Source: Nocardioides sp.
GTDB lineage: Bacteria > Actinomycetota > Actinomycetes > Propionibacteriales > Nocardioidaceae
Assembly (NCBI GenBank): GCA_029264225.1
Contig: JARICB010000137.1
Location: forward strand, 1 to 6,040
Length of the DNA: 6,040 bases
Direction of reading: 5' to 3'
Part shown: piece after piece, positions 1 to 5,858 of the stretch
How the letters are laid out: each line of letters opens with the position of its first letter
Numbering within the stretch: position 1 is the first letter of the stretch
Notes under the pieces: generated by a model
Database searches by the model: none
What the model saw: only the letters and a program-made list of their open reading frames with translations
Told to the model about the DNA's origin: nothing
Translations under genes and position numbers: made by a program

Positions 1-806
1 TTCGGGTGGGCCTGCCGATGGGTCGGCTTCCCCGCCGGCGACACGATCGTCCCGCAGATACGCACCGTCGCCGGCGACACCGTGACGTCGACGTCGCAGC
101 GGCGGATCGCCAGCACCTCGCCGATCCGTGCAGACGTGCCGAGCATGACCTCGATGATCTGCTCCAACTGGCCATCCGGCGGCGGACCAGGCGTGCCTGG
201 AGCACGGCGCCAACTGCGGGTGGCTCGACGGATCGCCTCGACCTGATTCAACGTCAACGCCATCGTCTGCGACGGCGGCTTGTGGAGTCGTGCAGTCTCC
301 CGCACCGGGTTCTCGCGCAGAGCGTCGTACCGAACAGCCAGGCCGAGCGCGAGGCTCAGCACGGTCCTGGCCTGCTTGGCGGTGCTGTAGCTCTTCGCCG
401 CTGCGAGTCGCTTGATGAACTGGTCAACTCTGCGGACGGAGATTTCGCGAAGCAGGAGATTCTCGAAGGCCGGCATCACAAGTTGGCGCACGTTCCGCTC
501 GTACAGGGCACGCGTGCTCTCGGCCAGCTTGCCCTCAAGATCGAGGTCCTCAAGCCACACCTCGACCAGTTGGCCGAACGAGCTATCCGGGGTGAGTTCG
601 CCGAAGCCCGAGGAGAATCCGCGGCGGGTGGCCAACTTCTCCTTCAAGCGGTGCTCGGCCCGCCTCTGCGTGTCAGCACTCGCCTCGATGCGACGCAACT
701 GCCCGTCGTGGTCACGGAATCTGGTGCGCGCACGCACGGTGCCATTCGGCAGCTTGGTGAACTCAATCTCCCCGAACGTGCCAATCGGGGTTCTTGGCCT
801 ACCCAT
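1..806 (-). CDS. int: Tyrosine recombinase (phage-type integrase), 3' end cut by window edge
   Basis: Site-specific recombinase expected to insert and excise the mobile element whose end lies here. The frame is open from ATG at 806 to base 1 without a stop, giving 268 residues; relatives have about 370-420, so the C-terminal third is outside. Residues 8-60 look like an arm-type DNA-binding domain (GTFGEIEF, then NGTVRARTRFRD), with a charged helix at about 46-60. Residues 76-173 form the SAM-like core-binding domain (SFGQLVEVWLEDL, STRALYERNV, ending ENPVRE). The catalytic domain starts near 184 and shows the first catalytic arginine, R227, in TSARIGEVLAIR. The HxxR motif, the second histidine and the nucleophilic tyrosine would lie off the edge, so an intact active site cannot be shown. 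It starts 6 bases after the xis stop, with only a weak GAGTGATGAG ribosome site, so it is probably co-translated with xis. Seen: fold motifs and R227. Inferred: element-specific function at the adjacent tRNA. Confidence 0.93.
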   Translation of the reverse strand, partial: MGRPRTPIGTFGEIEFTKLPNGTVRARTRFRDHDGQLRRIEASADTQRRAEHRLKEKLATRRGFSSGFGELTPDSSFGQLVEVWLEDLDLEGKLAESTRALYERNVRQLVMPAFENLLLREISVRRVDQFIKRLAAAKSYSTAKQARTVLSLALGLAVRYDALRENPVRETARLHKPPSQTMALTLNQVEAIRRATRSWRRAPGTPGPPPDGQLEQIIEVMLGTSARIGEVLAIRRCDVDVTVSPATVRICGTIVSPAGKPTHRQAHP

Positions 807-812
807 GGCTCA

Positions 813-1046
813 TCACTCGCTCAGCGAGCGCGGCCCCGGGACGTCGCGCTGACCGTCGACCCAGGCTTGGACGTCGCTGATCCTGAACTTCACGTGGCGA
901 CCAATGCGGAGGCCCACCGGACCTCGGCCGGTCTGGCGCCACTCGTAGATCGTCTTGACCGGCACGCCGAGGTACTCGGCGAGTTCGGTGATCGTGACGA
1001 GCGGGTCGAGCACGCTCAGCGGGTTGGTCTCGGTCTTCATGCCCAC
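813..1046 (-). CDS. xis: AlpA/excisionase-family helix-turn-helix protein
   Basis: Small DNA-binding protein of the MerR-like excisionase family (HTH_17 type), 77 residues, normal for the family. Residues 18-32 (ITELAEYLGVPVKT) are the helix-turn-helix, IYEWRQTGRGP follows as the second helix and turn, and LRIGRHVKFRISDVQAWV (46-63) is the wing and closing helix. Such proteins bend DNA at attachment sites to favour excision, or regulate the int promoter. The role here is inferred from its place immediately upstream of the integrase on the same strand. Only two starts are possible after an in-frame TAG: GTG at 1046 and ATG at 1040. Neither has a clear Shine-Dalgarno sequence, so the start is uncertain by two residues and translation may be weak. 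The stop at 815-813 is 6 bases before the integrase ATG. It could instead be a repressor-like regulator of the element. Confidence 0.88.
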   Translation of the reverse strand: MGMKTETNPLSVLDPLVTITELAEYLGVPVKTIYEWRQTGRGPVGLRIGRHVKFRISDVQAWVDGQRDVPGPRSLSE

Positions 1047-1183
1047 AAGGTGCGTAGCCAGGACCGGACCCGTCGGTGATGTTCGGGAGCGCTACGAACC
1101 AGTCAGACGAGCGTCTGGCCCGTGCCCCACGAACCGACTCAAAGTGGAGGGTTTCTGGTGGATGGATCAATTCTCAAAAACTT
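1047..1183. other. Non-coding leader of xis-int, probable recombinase-binding region
   Basis: No convincing gene is seen between the xis start and the tRNA terminator. The minus-strand frame that opens at 1170 continues through xis in another register and is a shadow. The stretch holds a short palindrome (1104-1117) and two copies of ACGAACC in the same orientation at 1094-1100 and 1129-1135, 35 bases apart. In integrated elements of this layout, the DNA between the tRNA end and int/xis usually carries arm-type integrase and Xis sites plus the int/xis promoter. No clear -35/-10 pair was found on the minus strand. The binding-site role is inference from position. Confidence 0.4.
1104..1117. 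repeat. 14-bp palindrome upstream of xis
   Basis: CAGACG and CGTCTG are perfect inverted arms of 6 bp separated by AG. It lies about 60 bp upstream of the xis start and about 65 bp from the terminator. It could be an operator for the Xis-like protein or another element regulator, or chance; a 6-bp arm pair in GC-rich DNA is not strong evidence on its own. Confidence 0.3.
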
Positions 1184-1218
1184 TCAGGCCCGGGATTCGC
1201 ACTGAATCCCGGGCCTGA
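1176..1218 (-). terminator. Intrinsic terminator after tRNA-fMet
   Basis: A perfect 15-bp inverted repeat has arms 1184-1198 and 1204-1218 with a 5-base loop at 1199-1203. Read on the minus strand, the stem begins two bases after the tRNA CCA and is followed by AAG and then five T (1180-1176), the classic Rho-independent layout. It should end the tRNA transcript, and any read-through from the UPF0182 operon, before xis-int, insulating the element genes from host transcription. On the plus strand only three T follow the stem, so activity that way is doubtful. Because it sits at the expected integration junction, it may be host DNA or DNA supplied by the element. Confidence 0.85.
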
Positions 1219-1220
1219 TT

Positions 1221-1262
1221 TGGTAGCGGGGGCAGGATTTGAACCTGCGACCTCTGGGTTAT
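1221..1262. other. Inferred attachment-site junction in the tRNA 3' half
   Basis: Tyrosine integrases of this type commonly recombine within the 3' half of a tRNA gene, with the element carrying a matching copy that restores the tRNA. Here xis and int lie directly beyond the CCA end, which fits an attL or attR at this place. The range given covers the anticodon loop to the CCA end; the exact crossover cannot be seen because the other junction, with the second copy of the core, is not in the window. It may also extend into the terminator stem. Confidence 0.45.
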
Positions 1263-1297
1263 GAGCCCAGCGAGCTACCGAACTGCTCCACCCCGCG
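1221..1297 (-). tRNA. Initiator tRNA-fMet (anticodon CAT)
   Basis: The gene is 77 nt including encoded CCA (1223-1221). It folds completely: a 7-bp acceptor stem starting CGCGGGG, D arm GAGC/GCTC, anticodon stem CTGGG/CCCAG around CTCATAA, variable loop AGGTC, and T arm GCAGG-TTCAAAT-CCTGC. The anticodon CAT is at 1263-1261. Two initiator hallmarks are present: an unpaired first acceptor position (C1 facing U72), which blocks use in elongation and allows formylation, and three consecutive G:C pairs next to the anticodon loop, needed for P-site entry. It therefore starts translation rather than reading internal Met codons. The 3' end faces xis and int, so it is also the likely integration target of the element; the gene remains intact here. 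Confidence 0.97.
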
Positions 1298-1309
1298 TCG
1301 CTGAAAGCA

Positions 1310-1338
1310 ACACTAGGGGATGGCCGTGGCGAACCCAA
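1310..1338 (-). promoter_or_regulatory. Candidate promoter of tRNA-fMet
   Basis: On the minus strand TTGGGT (1338-1333) and TAGTGT (1315-1310) are separated by exactly 17 bp. The second box fits the loose actinobacterial TAnnnT form, and the first keeps the TTG of the -35 consensus. The mature tRNA 5' end is 12 bases past the -10 box, leaving a short leader of about 5 bases for processing. This places the whole promoter in the 50-bp gap after the UPF0182 stop. It was found by eye; three of six bases match consensus in each box. Confidence 0.5.
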
Positions 1339-1347
1339 ATCCGGGGG

Positions 1348-4257
1348 TCAGTCAGTGGTGTCCGCCTTGGTGTCAGCCAGGGTGACTGCCTCGCTGATCA
1401 GGTCGCGACCCTCCTCGCTCAGCCGCGCCCAGCCGACGGTGTCGCCCTTGGCCTGGGCCTTGTCGGCTGCTGCGAACTTCGCATCTGCCTGCGCCAGGAG
1501 GGCGAGGATCTGGTCGTCGATCGAGCCGGAAGGCTCCGGATCGGGCTTGTTGTCCCCCGGTCCGGCAGGGGGCTCGGGGGGTGGCGTCGGCGTGGTCGAG
1601 GAGACGCCGAGGGCGTCGGCGATGGCCTCGCGCAGCGTCGTACCGATCCCGATCCGGTCGCCGTAGGAGACGAGCACGAACCGCAGGATCGGGAAGCTCG
1701 CCTCCGACTCGTTGGAGCGCTGGGTGTAGAGCGGCTGCACATACATCAGCCCGTCGCCCACCGGCAGCGTCAACAAGTTGCCGTAGATCGGCACGACGCC
1801 ACCCTGGGTGAAGCCGAGCAGTTCGCGGCGTACTCCCTCATCCGAACTGAGCTTGTTGGCGATCTGGCCCGGCCCGTCGGTGCGTTCATTGGGCAGTTCG
1901 AGCACCGAGATCTTGCCGTAGTTCTCGTCCGTCGCATCACTGTTGACCGAGACGAAGGAGACCAGGTTGGACTTTCCGCGCGGCACGTAGACCGACGTCA
2001 GCGACCACGTGTCGTCCTGGGTGAAGAGCCGGTAGGGCGGCTGGAGTTTGGTGTCGACCTCCGGGTCACGGGGCACCTCCCAGCGCGTGGAGCCGTCATA
2101 CCAGTCCTTCGCGTCCGTCTCGTGGTAGCGAGCGAACTGATAGCGCTGGACGCTGAACAGGTCGTCGGGGTAGCGCAGGTGCTGGCGCAGCGAGTCGGGG
2201 ATCTCCGACTTGGGCCGCACGACGTCGGGGAAGACCTCGCTCCAGGCCTTGAGAATCGGGTCGGTCTCATCCCACTCGTAGATCTTCACGGTGCCGTCAT
2301 AGGCGTCGACGGTCGCCTTGACCGCGTTGCGCATGTAGTTGATCTCGTCGGTCGGCACGGTCTGGAAGCCGGGCGTCTGGGTCAGCGAGTCGTCGGTCAT
2401 CTTGTCGAGAGACTCACGCTGGGAGAGCGGGTAGCGGTCGGTCACGGTGTAGCCGTCGAGGATCCACTGGATGCGCCCGTCGATCACGGCCGGATAGGCG
2501 TCGGAGTCGATGGTCAGCCACGGCGCCACCTTCTGCACCATGCGCCCGGGGTTGCGGTCGTAGAGGATCTTGCTCGAGTCGTTGACCCGACCTGACAGCA
2601 CCAGGTTGGGCTCCCCGAACTTCACCGCATAGAGCAGCTTCTCGAAGATCCCGCCGATCGGGACGCCACCCTCGCCGGTGTAGGTGGTGGTCTGGTTCTC
2701 GTCGTCGCGCTCACCCTTGGGCAGGTCGAGCTCGACTGCGCTGTCGCCCGACTTCCGCCCCACGATCGAGTACGACGGGCTCATCTCGCCGAAGTAGACG
2801 CGCGACTCGTAACCGCCCTCGCTGAGCTCGGTCAGGGCACTCTCGTCGACTTCTTGGCCCTCCGCCCATTGCACGGTCTGCGACTGGGTCACATCGTCCC
2901 CCGGCCGCTGATTGGCATACGCAGCGATCACCCCGTTGCCGTGGGTGTAGACGGTATGCAGGTTGATCCAGTTCTTGTCGCTGTCGGCCAGGCCACTCTG
3001 GTCGAGCTCCCGCACGCCGAGCACGAGTGCCCGGTCGCGACCGTCGATCTCGTAACGGTCGACGTCGAGCACCGGCGGCACCGAGTAGTAGGCGCGCACC
3101 TGCTGCTGCTGCTCGAAGGTCGCGCTGACCACCTTCGGGTCCACGAGCGGAACCCTCGAGGTCGCCGCATCCAGATCCCCCAGGTCGTCGTTGCTGGTGT
3201 TGGGCTCCGAGACATACGGGGAGACTTCGATGTCGTCGAGGTTGTACGCCGCCCGCGTGGCCTCGATGTTCTCCTTGATGTAGGTCCCCTCCTTGTCGGG
3301 GACGTTCGGGTTGACCTGGAACCTCTGGACCACCCCCGGCACGATCAGCCCCAGCAGCACGGCCGACAGCGCCAGCAGGGCGATCCCCATCGACGGCAGC
3401 AGCCAGGTGCGGCGCCAGATGTTCAGGAAGAACAGCACTGCACAGATCAGCGCGATACCGGTCAGGATCTCCTTGGCCGGCAACACCGCGTGGTCATCGG
3501 CGTAGCCCATGCCGGTGAACAACGAGCCCGAACCCGTGACCAGGTCATACCGGTCCAACCAGTAGTCGGCCGCCTTGGCGAGCACGAAGACCCCGAGCAG
3601 CACCGAGAAGTGGACCTGCGCGGCGCCGGTGAGTCGGTCGCGGGCAACCGAGAGCCGGATGCCGCCGTAGAGGTAGTGCACGAGCGCGGCCACCATCAGC
3701 CCGATCACCGCGAGGGTCATCACGAAGTCGGTCAGGTAGTGCCACCACGGCAGGTCGAAGACGTAGAAACCCGTGTCCCGGCCGAAGTAGGGATCCTGCG
3801 TGCCGAATGACTGGCCGTGACGCCACAACGAGTACTCGCGCCAGTGCCCGGCCGCCGAGGCGCCAGCGAAGACACCCATCAGCACGGACAGGCCGATCAG
3901 CAGCCAGCCGGTGACGGGGCTGACCGCGTCGCGGTAACGCTGGAGGTTGGTGTCACCGCCGCCCATCAGCGGGCGCGCACGGTAGGCGAGCACGACGTTC
4001 AACGCCACGACCGCGGCCATGACGGTGCCGAAGATCAGGAACAGCCCGACCCTGGTCCAGAGCAGGGTGCCGAAGACGCCGACGTAGTCGACCGACTTGA
4101 ACCACAACCGCTCGGTCCAGAACGAGGCGAAGCCACTCACTGCCAGGGCCAGCACCAGCAGTACGGCGGCGGTAATGATCAGGGTCCGAGACCGTCCACT
4201 ACGGGCCGGCGGCTCCTGCGGGGGGCGCGGCGCGGGCGCTCCGAAGGCCCCGCTCAT
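1348..4257 (-). CDS. UPF0182 family seven-helix membrane protein
   Basis: Large integral membrane protein of unknown function, 969 residues, the usual size for UPF0182 (COG1615), which is widespread in actinobacteria (Rv0064 and Rv3193c in M. tuberculosis). A proline-rich cytoplasmic-type N-terminus (8-17) precedes seven hydrophobic segments at about 25-47, 64-92, 115-135, 172-196, 214-232, 262-281 and 287-310. Family-typical stretches follow: DYWLDRYDLV (231-240) and the QRFQVNPNVPDKEGTYIKEN region (311-330) with IEATRAAYNLD. Residues about 311-885 form a long soluble domain, probably outside the membrane. The tail is a Pro-rich linker (887-913) and an acidic Ala-rich helical end (914-969). 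The ATG start overlaps the stop of the preceding gene as ATGA (4 bases); AGG seven bases upstream is a weak ribosome site, so coupling is likely. No terminator is seen after the stop, only 50 bp before the tRNA. No enzymatic residues can be assigned. Confidence 0.95.
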   Translation of the reverse strand: MSGAFGAPAPRPPQEPPARSGRSRTLIITAAVLLVLALAVSGFASFWTERLWFKSVDYVGVFGTLLWTRVGLFLIFGTVMAAVVALNVVLAYRARPLMGGGDTNLQRYRDAVSPVTGWLLIGLSVLMGVFAGASAAGHWREYSLWRHGQSFGTQDPYFGRDTGFYVFDLPWWHYLTDFVMTLAVIGLMVAALVHYLYGGIRLSVARDRLTGAAQVHFSVLLGVFVLAKAADYWLDRYDLVTGSGSLFTGMGYADDHAVLPAKEILTGIALICAVLFFLNIWRRTWLLPSMGIALLALSAVLLGLIVPGVVQRFQVNPNVPDKEGTYIKENIEATRAAYNLDDIEVSPYVSEPNTSNDDLGDLDAATSRVPLVDPKVVSATFEQQQQVRAYYSVPPVLDVDRYEIDGRDRALVLGVRELDQSGLADSDKNWINLHTVYTHGNGVIAAYANQRPGDDVTQSQTVQWAEGQEVDESALTELSEGGYESRVYFGEMSPSYSIVGRKSGDSAVELDLPKGERDDENQTTTYTGEGGVPIGGIFEKLLYAVKFGEPNLVLSGRVNDSSKILYDRNPGRMVQKVAPWLTIDSDAYPAVIDGRIQWILDGYTVTDRYPLSQRESLDKMTDDSLTQTPGFQTVPTDEINYMRNAVKATVDAYDGTVKIYEWDETDPILKAWSEVFPDVVRPKSEIPDSLRQHLRYPDDLFSVQRYQFARYHETDAKDWYDGSTRWEVPRDPEVDTKLQPPYRLFTQDDTWSLTSVYVPRGKSNLVSFVSVNSDATDENYGKISVLELPNERTDGPGQIANKLSSDEGVRRELLGFTQGGVVPIYGNLLTLPVGDGLMYVQPLYTQRSNESEASFPILRFVLVSYGDRIGIGTTLREAIADALGVSSTTPTPPPEPPAGPGDNKPDPEPSGSIDDQILALLAQADAKFAAADKAQAKGDTVGWARLSEEGRDLISEAVTLADTKADTTD

Positions 4258-4796
4258 TCGACTACCTGGAAGGTGCTGCGCAGCAGGTCGATCAGGCCCG
4301 GCACCAGTTCGGTCCCGTCGACGACCGACTGGGCGTCGTCATGGGCCCGGAGACGCAGGGCGCAGTAGGTCGCGCCCTCGCGCGTCACGCCGGCGACGAT
4401 CCGCACCTCTTGGCGCAGCGGGTGCTCGCGCGCGAACTTCTCGGCGGCTTCCGGATCGTCCGGGATCTCGGCGTCCACCCCGGGCGGCAGCACGAGGCGC
4501 TCCACCACGGCGGCGCAACCGGCGACCTCCGGCGGCCACTCGATCACCTGCAGGCTCTCCTCCAACTGCTGGTCAGGCAGGCCCTCCTGCTCGACCGGCG
4601 TAAAGGACCCCGCATCGGCGGACGCGTCAAGACCTGCCTCTGCGGCAAATTCGGGCTGCTCGGCGATGATCCGGGCGGTGTCCACTAGGGCGTAGAGGCG
4701 GGCTGGCTGGTCCCAGCCGGCCTGTGCCACATGGGACTCGATCTCGAGGACCGCCGCAGACAGCGCGGGGTCTTGCGGGAGGGAGGTCTCGGTCAC
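4254..4796 (-). CDS. PPA1309-like conserved actinobacterial protein, function unknown
   Basis: A 180-residue protein that I recognise as the PPA1309 type found between ylbL-like and UPF0182 genes in Propionibacteriales; no function is known to me. It has no signal peptide or membrane segment and is rich in Glu, Asp and Ala, so it is probably cytoplasmic and acidic. The N-terminus (about 10-48) looks helical (AVLEIESHVAQAGWDQPARL, then ALVDTARIIAEQPE). The middle has the motif IEWPPEVAGCAAVVERLVLPP (89-109, shown here as the recognisable block). The C-terminal half (REVRIVAGVTREGATYCALRLRA is its core, written in one-letter code only as a landmark) alternates hydrophobic residues as in beta strands and ends in a helix (ELVPGLIDLLRSTFQ). 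The GTG start shares one base with the ylbL stop (TAGTG), and GAGGA six bases upstream is a good ribosome site inside the ylbL coding end. Its stop overlaps the UPF0182 ATG. Confidence 0.82.
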   Translation of the reverse strand: MTETSLPQDPALSAAVLEIESHVAQAGWDQPARLYALVDTARIIAEQPEFAAEAGLDASADAGSFTPVEQEGLPDQQLEESLQVIEWPPEVAGCAAVVERLVLPPGVDAEIPDDPEAAEKFAREHPLRQEVRIVAGVTREGATYCALRLRAHDDAQSVVDGTELVPGLIDLLRSTFQVVE

Positions 4797-5842
4797 TACT
4801 TGTCCTCACAGGTCGGCAGGTCAGCGTCGGGGTCGGAGACCCATGACGTGATCGCGTTGACGGCGTCGTGCATGGTTGTGGCCTTCACCAGGCGCATATC
4901 GCCGGTGTCGAGCCCGATGGTGTCGGGACAGTTGCCTGCCGCCACCAGGAAAAGTTTGGCATCGGCCGCCTCGGCGCCAGCGATCTTCTGCTGGATGCCA
5001 CCGATCGGACCGGTGTTGCCGTCGGCGTCGATGGTGCCGCTGCCTGCGACCACTGCCCCTCCGGTCAGCGACCCCGGGGTCAGGGTGTCGTAGATGGCCA
5101 GCGAGAACATCAACCCAGCGCTCGGGCCACCGATGGCATCACCGATGTCGACCGAGACGTCGAAGGGGAATGTGAAGCCGTTGCCCGGAGTGATCCCGAT
5201 GCGCTTGTCCCCCTCGACCAGGCGCGGCTCGACCTCGACCGAGACCTCCTTGCCTGCGCGGCGTACGAGGAAGGTCAGGGGCTGGTCAACCGGGGCACCA
5301 TCCACGGCCTTGACGACGTCCTGGGGCGTGGCGATCTCGGTGTCCCCGACCTTCAGCAGGATGTCGCGCACCTTGAGCTTGCCGTCTGCCGGCAGCTTCT
5401 TCTCGACGTAGAGCACCTCGACCTCGGGCTGCACGTCGTAGCCCAACTCGCGAAGGGCGGTGGCGATGGCGGCGTCCTGCGAGGAGACCATCTGGACCGC
5501 CGACTCCGCGTCACTCGATTTGTCGGTCTCGTTGGGGGCGTAGACGGCACTGCGGGGATAGACCGCTTCGTCGGTGTTCACCCAGGCCGACAACAGCCGC
5601 GCCAGAGTGACGCGTTCCTGTGGTTGGTCGACGTAGATCGTGGTGAGGCGGAGTTCGCCGTCGTCGCGGTAGACCTCGTGCCCGGACACCTGGACGATCT
5701 CGTTGCCGTCGCGCGAAGCGAGGATGTCGACCGTCGGACCGGGTCGGTAGGTGACGTAGGCCAACGGCTGGGTAGCAACGACGGCGACGAGGCCGAGCAG
5801 CAGTGACACCGCTGCCAGCCCGGCTATCGTCCGCTGACTCAT
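4796..5842 (-). CDS. YlbL-like membrane-anchored PDZ / Lon-type (S16) serine protease
   Basis: A 348-residue protease predicted to be tethered to the membrane with its domains outside. Residues 7-27 form an uncleaved-looking signal anchor (AGLAAVSLLLGLVAVVATQ). YRPGPTVDIL follows, as is typical of YlbL-like proteins. A PDZ domain covers about 148-205 (GKLKVRDILLKVGDTEI, then a strand FLVRRAG). The S16 domain covers about 212-337, with Ser241 in GGPSAGLMFSLAIY and Lys286 in GPIGGIQQKIAGA as the Lon-type Ser-Lys dyad, both present, so activity is expected. There is no ATPase domain, so it should act without ATP on exposed or unfolded protein tails. Cys305 and Cys345 could form a disulfide. The ATG is preceded by GAGAGG eight bases upstream, which supports this start. 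It is the first gene of the operon with the PPA1309-like and UPF0182 genes. The mycobacterial counterpart Rv3194c also lies beside a UPF0182 gene. Substrates are unknown. Confidence 0.94.
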   Translation of the reverse strand: MSQRTIAGLAAVSLLLGLVAVVATQPLAYVTYRPGPTVDILASRDGNEIVQVSGHEVYRDDGELRLTTIYVDQPQERVTLARLLSAWVNTDEAVYPRSAVYAPNETDKSSDAESAVQMVSSQDAAIATALRELGYDVQPEVEVLYVEKKLPADGKLKVRDILLKVGDTEIATPQDVVKAVDGAPVDQPLTFLVRRAGKEVSVEVEPRLVEGDKRIGITPGNGFTFPFDVSVDIGDAIGGPSAGLMFSLAIYDTLTPGSLTGGAVVAGSGTIDADGNTGPIGGIQQKIAGAEAADAKLFLVAAGNCPDTIGLDTGDMRLVKATTMHDAVNAITSWVSDPDADLPTCEDK

Positions 5843-5858
5843 GGCGTCAGCCTCTCAA

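Noticed and set aside
6..1079. Long plus-strand frame opposite int and xis
   Set aside because: It runs antisense across two recognisable genes, is Arg/His-rich without known motifs, and is explained by GC bias.
799..1170. Minus-strand frame reading through xis in another register
   Set aside because: It overlaps xis completely, is rich in Arg/Pro/Ala, and lacks the helix-turn-helix seen in the other frame.
1..1220. Second copy of the tRNA 3' end as the other attachment site
   Set aside because: No second match to the tRNA 3' half was found by eye in the window; it must lie outside if it exists.
1261..2595. 444-codon plus-strand frame
   Set aside because: It begins inside the tRNA and is antisense to the UPF0182 gene; the composition (Val, Gly, Arg, Asp) is typical of mirrored high-GC codons.
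3100..3114. CTG/CAG trinucleotide run
   Set aside because: Only four repeated codons giving four Gln in UPF0182; too short to treat as an unstable repeat.
2854..3810. 318-codon plus-strand frame
   Set aside because: Antisense shadow of UPF0182, including its conserved and membrane regions; no domain seen.
4868..5806. 312-codon plus-strand frame
   Set aside because: Antisense to the protease gene, whose catalytic motifs are clear.
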